Shown: positions 46,668 to 54,788 of the stretch, piece after piece
Position numbering within the stretch: the stretch's first letter is position 1
How the letters are laid out: the number at the start of each line of letters is the position of its first letter
Made by a program: the position numbers and the translations under genes
The notes under the pieces: generated by a model
What the model was told of the DNA's origin: nothing
Databases searched by the model: none
What the model saw: only the letters and a program-made list of their open reading frames with translations
Source of the DNA: Bacilli bacterium
GTDB taxonomy: Bacteria > Bacillota_I > Bacilli_A > RF39 > UBA660
DNA length: 64,000 nucleotides
Assembly: GCA_017544165.1 (NCBI GenBank)
Contig: JAFYER010000005.1
Location: forward strand, 62,001-126,000
Direction: 5' to 3'

Positions 46668-48164
46668 TTACGAAGCACTTATTGCTCGATCCTTACCCCA
46701 TTTTTTAATTGCTTCTATCCTTTCAGGATTAGTTTTAGAAATGGAAGATGCTTTATTAAAATACTCCTCTATAAGTTCTTTAGAAAGTGAAAGCTGATCA
46801 GCTATAACATCGTATGATATGTTACGAATAGTAGCCTCTATATCAGAAGAAGCAAACCCATTAGTTAGCATAATTAATTTATTAATAAACTCATCATCAA
46901 CTCTAACTTGTAAATATTTTGCAAAATACAATTGTAATATTTCTTTACGTTCTTTTTCGTTTGGCAAGTCGACAAAGAAGATTTCATCAAACCTGCCTTT
47001 TCTTAGAAGCTCAGCTGGAAGCGATGTTACTTCATTGGCAGTGGCAACTACAAATACTTCTTTATCGCTTTCTTGAAGCCAGTATAAGAATTGACCAATC
47101 ATTCTCGATGTTACCCCCGAAGAATCATTTGCCCCCGATAATCCCTTCTCAATTTCATCTATCCATAATATACATGGTGACACATGCTCAGCGGTTTTCA
47201 AAGCCTGTTTTAATTGTTCTTCGCTTTGACCAACATATTTACCCTGTACAGTAGCAAAGTCTAAAAGATATAATGGCAAATTCCATAGTTTAGAAATTGC
47301 CTTAGCTGTTAAAGATTTTCCACAACCTGGAACACCAACAACTAAAATACCTCTTGGTGGTTTAATACCCCTCTTTTTTAAATCTTCTTTTTTTGATACA
47401 TCAAATAACTGTTTTTTTGAAGTTAACCATTTTTTTAAATTGTCTAATCCCCCAAAAACTACATCGTCAATTGAAACTTGTTCAAGGCCATCCATATTTG
47501 CAAACAAATTGCTTTTAGCGAATTTTAAATCAATTAAGTCTTCATCAGTTATACTTCGTTTGGCAATAAGAACAGATAACACATTTTTAATCTCCGCTTC
47601 ACTAAGTCCAAGTAGAATCGTCGAAGCTTCTTTATATTTATTTTCATCCCAAGAAACTTCAATTTCATTTTTATATTTATCAATACAATTATGTAATAAA
47701 GATAATATTTCTTCTTCATTTGGCAAAGCTAAATCAATGTTCATTCCGAGCCTACGAAGATTAGGCCACACAGATTGTTCCGTAATAATTATAATACTAC
47801 ATGATCTTTCCTCGGCTAATGTTACAACATCACATAAAAACTCTGATGTAACATTATCTTCAGATATATCACTGACATCACAAAGTACATATGTAACATT
47901 GCGCTTATTTTTTAAATCGTCTGCAATAAAAGATAAAACACTAATTAAGTTTTTTTCGTTACTAATTATCTCTCTTGAATTTATATCATACATCCCCTTT
48001 GACATACTATGAATATAAATATTTGTGGCAAAATTATCATGAATTTGGGATATCATTTTTACTACTCTATCTTTTTCTAGCGTATTTAAAATTATTATAG
48101 GTATACGAGCCATTAAATAACTCTCAAGTTTTTCTTTAGCTAAATTATAATTCATCTTTCTCAT
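46668..48164 (-). CDS. Ycf46-like AAA+ ATPase
   Basis: A 498-residue single-domain AAA+ ATPase. An N-terminal domain (about 1-220) without membrane helix precedes the ATPase domain. Walker A GVPGCGKS lies near 270-277, Walker B ILWIDEIEK near 325-333 and the arginine finger segment LLRKGRFDEIFFVDLP follows sensor 1 TANE. It resembles cyanobacterial and plastid Ycf46 (COG0464 group). It may unfold or remodel a protein, and the small proteins encoded with it are candidate partners. ATG 48164 overlaps the preceding gene by 20 bases; ATG 48155 is the alternative. It ends in a strong terminator. Confidence 0.88.
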   Translation of the reverse strand: MRKMNYNLAKEKLESYLMARIPIIILNTLEKDRVVKMISQIHDNFATNIYIHSMSKGMYDINSREIISNEKNLISVLSFIADDLKNKRNVTYVLCDVSDISEDNVTSEFLCDVVTLAEERSCSIIIITEQSVWPNLRRLGMNIDLALPNEEEILSLLHNCIDKYKNEIEVSWDENKYKEASTILLGLSEAEIKNVLSVLIAKRSITDEDLIDLKFAKSNLFANMDGLEQVSIDDVVFGGLDNLKKWLTSKKQLFDVSKKEDLKKRGIKPPRGILVVGVPGCGKSLTAKAISKLWNLPLYLLDFATVQGKYVGQSEEQLKQALKTAEHVSPCILWIDEIEKGLSGANDSSGVTSRMIGQFLYWLQESDKEVFVVATANEVTSLPAELLRKGRFDEIFFVDLPNEKERKEILQLYFAKYLQVRVDDEFINKLIMLTNGFASSDIEATIRNISYDVIADQLSLSKELIEEYFNKASSISKTNPERIEAIKKWGKDRAISAS

Positions 48165-48585
48165 TCTCCTTTATTACATATTGATTTATAATTCTAATCT
48201 TTTCCTCATCTATGAAAAAACTTTTTAAACTGCCCAGCATATTATTGACATTATTTTTTAATGATAATTTAAATGCTTCCCGATTTTCTTCTTTAATATG
48301 TTTAACATTTATAAACTTTTTTAATAGTTTTATTTCATTATTAATTATACTCATTTCAAGGGCAAGTTCATCTGAACTGAATGTAGAGTTTTTTATTTTT
48401 GATATAGTATTATCTAAAATATATCCAAGTCTTTCCGTCATAAAGTAATTAACTTGAACGATAAAACGATCATATCGCCTACCATTTAGCGAAATATCAG
48501 CATTAGCTATTTTATCAATATCATTATCACTAATTGGTGATGTAATCATGTCATCAAGATAATTTACTAATTCATAATATGTCAT
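48145..48585 (-). CDS. Small helical protein of the AAA+ operon
   Basis: A 146-residue protein predicted all-helical, charged, with no membrane helix and no known motif. It begins by a four-base ATGA overlap with the 30-residue peptide gene and ends inside the AAA+ gene start. I do not recognise a family. It could be an adaptor or a substrate of the ATPase. Confidence 0.7.
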   Translation of the reverse strand: MTYYELVNYLDDMITSPISDNDIDKIANADISLNGRRYDRFIVQVNYFMTERLGYILDNTISKIKNSTFSSDELALEMSIINNEIKLLKKFINVKHIKEENREAFKLSLKNNVNNMLGSLKSFFIDEEKIRIINQYVIKENEKDEL

Positions 48586-48674
48586 CCGTCCATTTCCCCC
48601 CGATCAACAGGATTAAATGGTGGCAGCAAATCCCAATCAGGAATTTCAATATTATCTTTCGTTTCTTCTTCCAT
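48582..48674 (-). CDS. 30-residue acidic peptide
   Basis: An ORF of 30 codons with a strong AGGAGGT site, six bases before its ATG. The sequence is acidic with a core EIPDWDLLPPFNPVDR (residues 10-25), rich in Pro and aromatic residues as in short docking peptides. It starts about 10 bases after the 557-residue gene stop and ends in an ATGA overlap with the 146-residue gene, so it is fully embedded in the operon. Its position and ribosome site make it credible; function unknown. Confidence 0.7.
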   Translation of the reverse strand: MEEETKDNIEIPDWDLLPPFNPVDRGEMDG

Positions 48675-48684
48675 AATCTACCTC

Positions 48685-50358
48685 CTAAAAATTGCTATCA
48701 TCAAATTTATTTAAAAAGCGTATAATAAAATCATGATTGTCTTTTGCCCTTTTTTTCATGAAATGGACATCAACTATTTCTGCCATAACATTTTCTAAAT
48801 TAAAATAACAATTATCTAATTCCTCGTTATATTCCTTAAAGATAATATCACGAGTTTTAAGTGATTCATTCACAAAATAAATACCCAGGATAAGTCCTAT
48901 TATTATTAATGACAAACCGATAGCAAAATTTAGTGATATGCTAAATACTACGCCAAGTAATCCTAGAATAAATGCTATAATAGTTTTAATATTTAATAAA
49001 GGATATTTGCGAAGGTTGCTATTTAATTTGTTATCGATATGCGACTTCAAATCCATTTTAAGATTATTTTCATTTGAACCATCTAAAGTGCTTCCTTGCC
49101 ATTTTTCTATTGTAATTAATGTATTATAACTTATATCATCATTAAGCGGTAATGTTTCCTCAATAGCCTTTTGGATAATGTCTTTCAAATAGCTTATTGA
49201 AAGCTTTTTAGAATTAATTGAAACCTTAGAAGTCGATAATAAGATATTGCTAAAAATAGTATATAAATCATTTTGAACACTATAAGCCCTAGAGGCAAAC
49301 TCAAATTGTAAATTTGCTTTATTTGTATCACCTTCATTATCGATTATTAAACGATTTTTAATAATGCTTTGTTTAAGATTATATTCATTATCTTCATAGT
49401 TATCCACCATTTCTGTAATAACTGTTTTTACATTTTTGTCTTTATTTACGCTATTATCAATAAGCTCGTTAAACGCATAATAAATATTATAGTAAGTCTT
49501 GGCATTACTAACCACGGATAGTACGCTATTTAAGTTATTAGCATACCGATTTATATACACAAAACTATCAGCATTGGCGTTTTCTTTTTTACTATCCAAA
49601 AAATAGCCCCATCTTTTCACCTGATAATCGATAATATCACTATCAGAATTTAAAGTACTACAAAAATCATTTAAATAGCGCTTAATTAATGCACACATAT
49701 TATTTGGAATAACATTACTTGCGTAAGCATCAAGCAAAAAAACAAAACTACTATCTAGCGCTTTTGGATTTTGTTTATCGAGATAGTATTTTAACCACAC
49801 TTCGGCTGCTTTATCCCGCCCTAGTTCTAAATGGACAAGAAAAAGTAACAAAGCCGTTTTCCTTTCATCTAATTTTAATGCTTCTTTTAAAGCAGAATTA
49901 GCTTTAGCCTTATTATTACTAAACCAACTGCTAATTGCTAATAAAACGTATGATAAATAATAACCCGGTGCTTTGAGCAAAATACCTTCTGATTCATCTA
50001 TTAAGTGATGTTTACTAACAAAATCATGTTTAACACTTTCAAGAAGGCCTTTAGTCATTAAGCGAATATTATCATAACTTCCATACTTTTTATTTAACTC
50101 AGCTTCCTTTAGGATAATATCATTTTGAGCATTAGATACTATAGTATTGTTTCTAATATCTTGCATAAAAAGCTTTATTTCTTCCTCGAGAGAAAGTACT
50201 GAAGATTTAATATCGTTTACATCATTATTAAAAGAAGATATTTGACCGTTAATATCTATTATATCTCCAGTTACGGAATTAATATTTTGATTTAACACTT
50301 GAATATTTTTTTCTAAAACATCTAAATTAGCCGCAGATATTAATAATGGATTACTCAT
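48685..50358 (-). CDS. Coiled-coil/TPR-like membrane protein of the AAA+ operon
   Basis: A 557-residue protein. N-terminal residues 10-75 have heptad character; about 110-230 look like helical TPR-type repeats (LLAISSWFSNNKAKANSAL, then LALLLFLVHLELGRDKAAEVW-like helices). Two adjacent membrane helices lie near 455-500 and a helical C-terminal tail follows. No signal peptide, so both ends are probably cytoplasmic. I do not recognise a family. It lies between mscS (17-base gap) and the 30-residue peptide (10 bases). Confidence 0.7.
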   Translation of the reverse strand: MSNPLLISAANLDVLEKNIQVLNQNINSVTGDIIDINGQISSFNNDVNDIKSSVLSLEEEIKLFMQDIRNNTIVSNAQNDIILKEAELNKKYGSYDNIRLMTKGLLESVKHDFVSKHHLIDESEGILLKAPGYYLSYVLLAISSWFSNNKAKANSALKEALKLDERKTALLLFLVHLELGRDKAAEVWLKYYLDKQNPKALDSSFVFLLDAYASNVIPNNMCALIKRYLNDFCSTLNSDSDIIDYQVKRWGYFLDSKKENANADSFVYINRYANNLNSVLSVVSNAKTYYNIYYAFNELIDNSVNKDKNVKTVITEMVDNYEDNEYNLKQSIIKNRLIIDNEGDTNKANLQFEFASRAYSVQNDLYTIFSNILLSTSKVSINSKKLSISYLKDIIQKAIEETLPLNDDISYNTLITIEKWQGSTLDGSNENNLKMDLKSHIDNKLNSNLRKYPLLNIKTIIAFILGLLGVVFSISLNFAIGLSLIIIGLILGIYFVNESLKTRDIIFKEYNEELDNCYFNLENVMAEIVDVHFMKKRAKDNHDFIIRFLNKFDDSNF

Positions 50359-50375
50359 GCTTTGCCTCCACTTTC

Positions 50376-51239
50376 TTATTTATTTTTAGTTTTTTTACTT
50401 TTGACAGGCTCGCCATTTTTTGTGATAACATTTATATAGTTATATGGAATTTCAATGCCTTCATTATCAAATCTTTTTTTAATAATATAATAAAGATTAA
50501 ATATATTTTCGTGAGTCATAGAATTATCTGCACCCCATACCCATCCACGAAGAACAATACTCGACTCATCCCATCTTATAACCCGAACTTTAGGAAATTC
50601 AACGTGTTTGTTTATACCATTAGTATTAGGATTATAAAGCTTATTCATTTCTTCTTTTAAAATCTTAATTGCTTTATCGACATCAGCTGTATACGCAATA
50701 GGAAATTCAACGAAGCGACAAACCTCATTATCAGTATGATTATAGTTTTCAATTGTCATGTCATCTAATCTTGAGTTGGGAATAATTACTCGACGATTGT
50801 CAATTGTTCTTATGACTGTGTGCCGGAGGGTAATATCCTCGACATATCCACTCAAATCAATATCTACACATTTAACATAGTCACCTATTTCAAATGGATC
50901 ACTAAAAGCTATTCCCAAACCGCAGAAAAAATTTGATAAAGTTTTTTGAGCAGCATAACCAAGTATTAACGATATGATTCCAGCACCAGAAAGTACACTC
51001 CACGAGATAGAATGAAAGCTGGGTATTTGAAATAAACACGCAATAAATGTAACAATAAATAAAATAATGTTTTTTATTCTTTTAATTATTTTAATATTAG
51101 TTAAAATCGACTTTTTTTTCTTTATATTTTTATTATTATAGCTATGGTAAAGCAAATAATTTAATAAAACATTAATAATTGCCATCGATAAAACAATAAT
51201 AATGATTTTTAAAATAACCGGTAAAACTTCTTCTTTCAT
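50376..51239 (-). CDS. MscS family mechanosensitive channel
   Basis: A 287-residue small-conductance mechanosensitive channel. Three N-terminal membrane helices end in the pore helix TM3, GAGIISLILGYAAQKTLSNFFCG. The cytoplasmic beta domain begins with DPFEIGDYVKC and IVEDITLRHT-like strands, followed by IIPNSRLDDMTIENY. It releases solutes during osmotic down-shock. The gene precedes the 557-residue protein by 17 bases, as part of a longer operon. Confidence 0.9.
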   Translation of the reverse strand: MKEEVLPVILKIIIIVLSMAIINVLLNYLLYHSYNNKNIKKKKSILTNIKIIKRIKNIILFIVTFIACLFQIPSFHSISWSVLSGAGIISLILGYAAQKTLSNFFCGLGIAFSDPFEIGDYVKCVDIDLSGYVEDITLRHTVIRTIDNRRVIIPNSRLDDMTIENYNHTDNEVCRFVEFPIAYTADVDKAIKILKEEMNKLYNPNTNGINKHVEFPKVRVIRWDESSIVLRGWVWGADNSMTHENIFNLYYIIKKRFDNEGIEIPYNYINVITKNGEPVKSKKTKNK

Positions 51240-51262
51240 ACTAACAACTCCCTTTTTTCATT

Positions 51263-52216
51263 TCATATAACAAATACAACAATATAATAAATAAAATAAA
51301 TAGCTAACATAATGAATCCTTGAAGTTTAGAAATGGTTTTGTTTGTTTCTGCAAAAACAAACAATAATAGTGAAGATAAAACAAGCATTATTAAATCAAC
51401 AGGATGAAAACTTGATGGTGTAATAGCTCCATATATGACAACTGGTATTCCAAGAACTACACATATATTAAATATGTTGCTACCTATAATATTACCGATT
51501 AATAAATCTTGTTCTCCCTTCTTTGAGGATACCATCGTAGTAACAAGCTCAGGAAGAGATGTTCCTATCGCAATAATCGTGAGAGCAATTAACCTATCGC
51601 TCAATCCTAATATTTTAGCAACCCCCGAAGCATTGTCTACGACTAAATCACTTCCAAATATTATCCCTAATAATCCAATAACTACATATAATAAGGATTT
51701 AAATATGCCAAATTTAGGTTTCTCATCTCCGTCTATTTCCTTTTTATGTTTAGTAAGAGATATTAAATAATATAAAAATATGGTAAAGTAAAGCAAAATA
51801 ATTATTCCATCACTTCTTGATATTTGATTAGCAAGGCCATTTGCAAGCCTAATGTCTAAAAAAAGTACCACAAGTGCTGTAGAAAACAAAAGACAAAGCG
51901 GCAATTCTTTTCTTACAGTATTTACCTTTACTTTAACCGGATGAATTACTGCAGCAAATCCTAATATCAAAAGAGAATTGGTTATACAACTACCTATTAC
52001 ATTTCCTAATACCATATCAGTATTACCTGATGCCAAAGCATTCATTGAGACAGCAAATTCAGGGGCTGATGTACCAAATGCTATAATTGTTAAACCAATT
52101 AGCATTTTAGACACTTTGAAATTTTGAGCTGTCGAAGAAGCACCATCGACAAATATGTCAGCGCCTTTTATTAAAAAAACAAATCCCAATACTAATAGTA
52201 AGATGTGAATAAGCAA
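51263..52216 (-). CDS. Calcium/cation antiporter, YrbG-like
   Basis: A 317-residue CaCA-family exchanger with ten membrane helices. The two alpha repeats show the ion-site motifs GTSAPEFAVSMNA (N-half) and GTSLPELVTTMVSS (C-half), with EGs-type helices near GNVIGSCITNS and GNIIGSNIFN. It would exchange Ca2+ or Na+ for cations. It starts with TTG, seven bases after an AGGAGGAG site (unusual start, well placed). It begins 28 bases after the inactive signal peptidase. Confidence 0.9.
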   Translation of the reverse strand: MLIHILLLVLGFVFLIKGADIFVDGASSTAQNFKVSKMLIGLTIIAFGTSAPEFAVSMNALASGNTDMVLGNVIGSCITNSLLILGFAAVIHPVKVKVNTVRKELPLCLLFSTALVVLFLDIRLANGLANQISRSDGIIILLYFTIFLYYLISLTKHKKEIDGDEKPKFGIFKSLLYVVIGLLGIIFGSDLVVDNASGVAKILGLSDRLIALTIIAIGTSLPELVTTMVSSKKGEQDLLIGNIIGSNIFNICVVLGIPVVIYGAITPSSFHPVDLIMLVLSSLLLFVFAETNKTISKLQGFIMLAIYFIYYIVVFVI

Positions 52217-52244
52217 AAAAATCTCCTCCTTAAAAATACTAATT

Positions 52245-52763
52245 TTATTTTACAGGTCCAAGTTTAGTTATAGGCCATAGTCTAAATACTATCTTTCCAA
52301 CTATATCGCTTTTTGATATTAACCCTACTTTTTCATTACGACTATCAAATGAAAAAGTACGATTATCACTCATTAACAAATATTTATCATCAGGAATTTT
52401 TTCATACAAAAAATCTTCGGTTACATCTTTAGAAAGGAAAAACTCGTCTACATACTCGTCATTTACATATAATTTATGTTCCTTATATTCTATCTTTTCA
52501 CCCGGAAGCCCGATAACACGAGCTATAAAATGTTTGGGATCCTTATAACAAACAGAAACTACATCTTTTCTTTTAATATCACCAAAATGATACGAAGCTT
52601 TTTCGATTAATACAATATCATTATTACTTAAATTGGGTTCCATATAATCATTTGATACTTTTTGAAACGTTATTACAAATAAAAGTAGAAAAGCCATAAT
52701 ACCTAAAAAAAGAATAACTTTTATACTATCAAATAGTCCTTTTATTATATTTTTTAATATCAT
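52245..52763 (-). CDS. Inactive signal peptidase I homologue (pseudoenzyme)
   Basis: A 172-residue S26 signal peptidase fold: one N-terminal helix (about 13-32), then boxes B-E, all recognisable by their VIGLPGEKIEY and LMSDNRTFSFDSR segments. It aligns without gaps to the intact paralogue at 63236-63760, but the nucleophile is Tyr (Y40, where the paralogue has S40 in SSMKPT) and the general base is Ala (A81, where the paralogue has K81 in LVKRVIG). The codons TAT and GCT were checked in the DNA. Such a catalytically dead paralogue is known as SpsA in Staphylococcus. A binding or regulatory role is likely. It heads the operon with the cation antiporter. Confidence 0.9.
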   Translation of the reverse strand: MILKNIIKGLFDSIKVILFLGIMAFLLLFVITFQKVSNDYMEPNLSNNDIVLIEKASYHFGDIKRKDVVSVCYKDPKHFIARVIGLPGEKIEYKEHKLYVNDEYVDEFFLSKDVTEDFLYEKIPDDKYLLMSDNRTFSFDSRNEKVGLISKSDIVGKIVFRLWPITKLGPVK

Positions 52764-52786
52764 ATATGCTCCTTATTATATCTAAT

Positions 52787-52816
52787 ATTATATCACTAAA
52801 TATATGAAGATGTAAA
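52787..52816 (-). promoter_or_regulatory. Promoter of the pseudo-signal-peptidase operon
   Basis: TTTACA (52811-52816), 18-base spacer and TATAAT (52787-52792) on the minus strand, with TAGTGA directly before the -10 and GTGCG before the -35. The promoter of the active signal peptidase shares all of these features at 63782-63811. Confidence 0.75.
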
Positions 52817-52821
52817 CGCAC

Positions 52822-52854
52822 AAAAAAGCCAGCTTATCATCGCCGGCTTTTTTT
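52822..52854 (-). terminator. Terminator of the structured RNA
   Basis: The stem GCCGGC/GCTGGC (one G-U pair) lies between an A run and a T run on the minus strand, a strong intrinsic terminator. It is 30-odd bases upstream of the next promoter. Confidence 0.9.
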
Positions 52855-53198
52855 ACAAATATGCATTTAATTATAATCAGTGCACCAATTACAACCAAAT
52901 GTTTACTTCCAAATGGATTTTGATCTGTCCACCCCCATTACTTCCTATTTGTCCTTTTGATGGCTAATGGGTTTAATGTTCAATAATATACCATCTAGTA
53001 ACTACCATACCTTAAGTTTCTTAATATAGAATAATTATTTCTAATTACTAATATTATATAGCGCTAAAGCATTACTAGATAGTTGTTAACATACTATCAA
53101 ACATTAATGGAGTGCCTATCTTAACATTTTAATATCTCTATTAAAATGCCGTTCATCGTTATACAATGTTCAACTTTCGTATCTTCACCTTGTATAAC
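52822..53198 (-). ncRNA. Structured non-coding RNA, about 377 nt, unidentified
   Basis: A free-standing RNA with its own promoter and terminator and no ORF. Perfect or wobble stems: a 5' hairpin GTTATACAA/TTGTATAAC (53190-53198, 53158-53166); a 10-bp hairpin CATTTTAATA/TATTAAAATG (53139-53148, 53125-53134, loop of four); a long-range 9-bp stem ATCTAGTAA/TTACTAGAT (53072-53080, 52993-53001); and a 13-bp long-range stem with two G-U pairs (53095-53107, 52973-52985) nested around it. The last part is less clearly folded and holds GGGGGTGGACAG. It does not match tmRNA, RNase P RNA, SRP RNA, 6S or T-box by the hallmarks I know. Confidence 0.75.
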
Positions 53199-53204
53199 AA
53201 TTTT

Positions 53205-53233
53205 AATATATCATATGCAAAAATCATTGTCTA
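53205..53233 (-). promoter_or_regulatory. Promoter of the structured RNA
   Basis: TAGACA (53228-53233), exactly 17 bases of spacer and TATATT (53205-53210) on the minus strand. The predicted start, about seven bases downstream, falls on the first base of the 5' hairpin near 53198. Confidence 0.75.
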
Positions 53234-53276
53234 TATTTTTTAAGTAAATTTTTATGGCAATGTAAAAATTTGTCAA

Positions 53277-54101
53277 TTATTTATCATAAGTGTCGAGAAA
53301 GCTTACGTAACTACCATCTTTTTTATAACCTAAAACACAATTTAAATTAATATTATCAAGTGATTTAAATATATTATTATCAATTTCAGGATTCATCTTT
53401 CTTAAGTTACTTATCAAAAGCTTTATTTCTTTTCTCTTGCTAGATGTTACCTCTAAGTAGTTTTCAGAGGTAAACTTACAAGCACAATTTAAAAATTCTA
53501 AATTATTACTTTTTTGCCATGCGACAATAGCAGCTTCCTTTACCAAATATAATGGTCTAATTAATTCTATTCCTTCATAATTTTCACTATGAAGTTTTGG
53601 AAGCATTGTCTTAACTTCACTACCATAAAACATCGAAAGAAGTGTCGTTTCAATTACATCATTAAAATGATGGCCCAAAGCTATTTTGTTACAGCCAAGT
53701 TGTTTTGCGTAATTATATAAATGACCTCTTCGCATTCTGGCACATAAATAGCAAGGGCTTTGTGATGCTATTGCATCAACTGAAGCAAAAATATCCGTTT
53801 TAAAAATTTCTAAGGGAATATTTAATAATTTAGCATTATTAATAATCTTTTCTCTATTTTCTTTTTTATATCCTGGATCCATTGTAACAAAGTAGGCTTT
53901 GAAATCAATCTTACCATGTCTTTGAATTTCTTGAATACATTTAGCAAGCAAGAATGAATCTTTGCCACCAGAAATACAAACCATAATCTTATCCCCATCT
54001 TGAAGTAAATTATAATCTGTAATTGCCTTAGTAAATTTACGCCAAATATCTTTACGAAATTTCTTAATAATGCTTCTTTCAACTTCTTTATAAAATTCCA
54101 T
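53277..54101 (-). CDS. TtcA-like tRNA thiolation enzyme
   Basis: A 274-residue PP-loop ATPase. SGGKDS at 44-49 binds ATP; C117/C120 in SPCYLCARMRRG and the later C206/C208 pair (CAC) can hold the [4Fe-4S] cluster of the TtcA/TtuA family. GHHFNDVIETTLLSMFYG is the family helix. It probably adds sulfur to a tRNA base; cytosine 32 is the TtcA target, but the exact base is uncertain. It has only a weak ribosome site (AGTGA). Followed about 45 bases later by the ncRNA promoter. Confidence 0.88.
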   Translation of the reverse strand: MEFYKEVERSIIKKFRKDIWRKFTKAITDYNLLQDGDKIMVCISGGKDSFLLAKCIQEIQRHGKIDFKAYFVTMDPGYKKENREKIINNAKLLNIPLEIFKTDIFASVDAIASQSPCYLCARMRRGHLYNYAKQLGCNKIALGHHFNDVIETTLLSMFYGSEVKTMLPKLHSENYEGIELIRPLYLVKEAAIVAWQKSNNLEFLNCACKFTSENYLEVTSSKRKEIKLLISNLRKMNPEIDNNIFKSLDNINLNCVLGYKKDGSYVSFLDTYDK

Positions 54102-54150
54102 ATTTTCACTGCTTTCTTTTCATATGTAATTATACATTAAATTGCTAAAT

Positions 54151-54178
54151 AAAAAAACCTGAAATAGAATTTCAGGTT
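54151..54178 (-). terminator. Terminator of the envelope operon
   Basis: AACCTGAAA/TTTCAGGTT (54156-54164, 54170-54178) with a T run on the minus strand. It begins at the PAP2 stop. Confidence 0.85.
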
Positions 54179-54788
54179 ATAGCCATTTCTTTTTATCATT
54201 AATCATTGAAAACAATACTAGTATTGCTAAACTCATTAATGCTCCTCCAAAAATATCAGAAAAATAATGAGCTCCTAAATATATACGTGATATACCCACA
54301 CATAATATTAGTAATCCTAAAACTATTGAGTATATAATTTTATATTTTTTTGAATAACGACTTTTTATTAATAAATATATGAAAAATCCATATAAAGTGG
54401 TGCTTGCCATCATGTGCCCTGAGGGATATGAGAAAGTATTTTCAATAACCGTCATGTAAATTGGCCTAGGACGGCGAATAATAAGTTTAATAACATTATT
54501 AATAATGGTTGATATAATTAGCACACCAACTGTCGAAAATGCATACTCTTTTCTTTTTTTAATTAAATAAATAATAAATAATCCAGCAGCTACCCCAACT
54601 ATAAATGACGTACTACCGCAAAAAGTAAAAGCTTTCATTACCTTAGTAGTTACCTCACTATGAAGTTTGATAACTAAATTATGAATTGTATTATCAAAAG
54701 ATACATATTTGTTTGTGACAACTAATACGGTATTAATAATAAATAAAACTATTAAGCTTATAAATATATATAACTTACTTTTTTTCAT
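54177..54788 (-). CDS. PAP2 family membrane phosphatase
   Basis: A 203-residue polytopic acid phosphatase. The PAP2 motifs are complete: KLIIRRPRP, YPSGHMMAS and SRIYLGAHYFSD. In bacteria such enzymes dephosphorylate undecaprenyl pyrophosphate, phosphatidic acid or similar lipids. ATG 54788 follows a GGAG site and lies inside the end of the GT2-GtrA gene; the longer frame to 54836 is unlikely. Last gene of the NAGPA-unknown-GT2/GtrA-PAP2 group. Confidence 0.9.
   Translation of the reverse strand: MKKSKLYIFISLIVLFIINTVLVVTNKYVSFDNTIHNLVIKLHSEVTTKVMKAFTFCGSTSFIVGVAAGLFIIYLIKKRKEYAFSTVGVLIISTIINNVIKLIIRRPRPIYMTVIENTFSYPSGHMMASTTLYGFFIYLLIKSRYSKKYKIIYSIVLGLLILCVGISRIYLGAHYFSDIFGGALMSLAILVLFSMINDKKKWL

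Noticed and set aside
48685-50358. DUF or stress-response toxin identity for the TPR-like protein
   Set aside because: No motif beyond coiled coil, helices and two membrane segments; naming would be a guess.
52822-53198. tmRNA, RNase P RNA, SRP RNA, 6S RNA or T-box identity for the structured RNA
   Set aside because: No CCA end or ALAA tag, no GAGGAAAGTCC core, no SRP loop, longer than 6S, and GGGTGG without ACCGCG far from the terminator.
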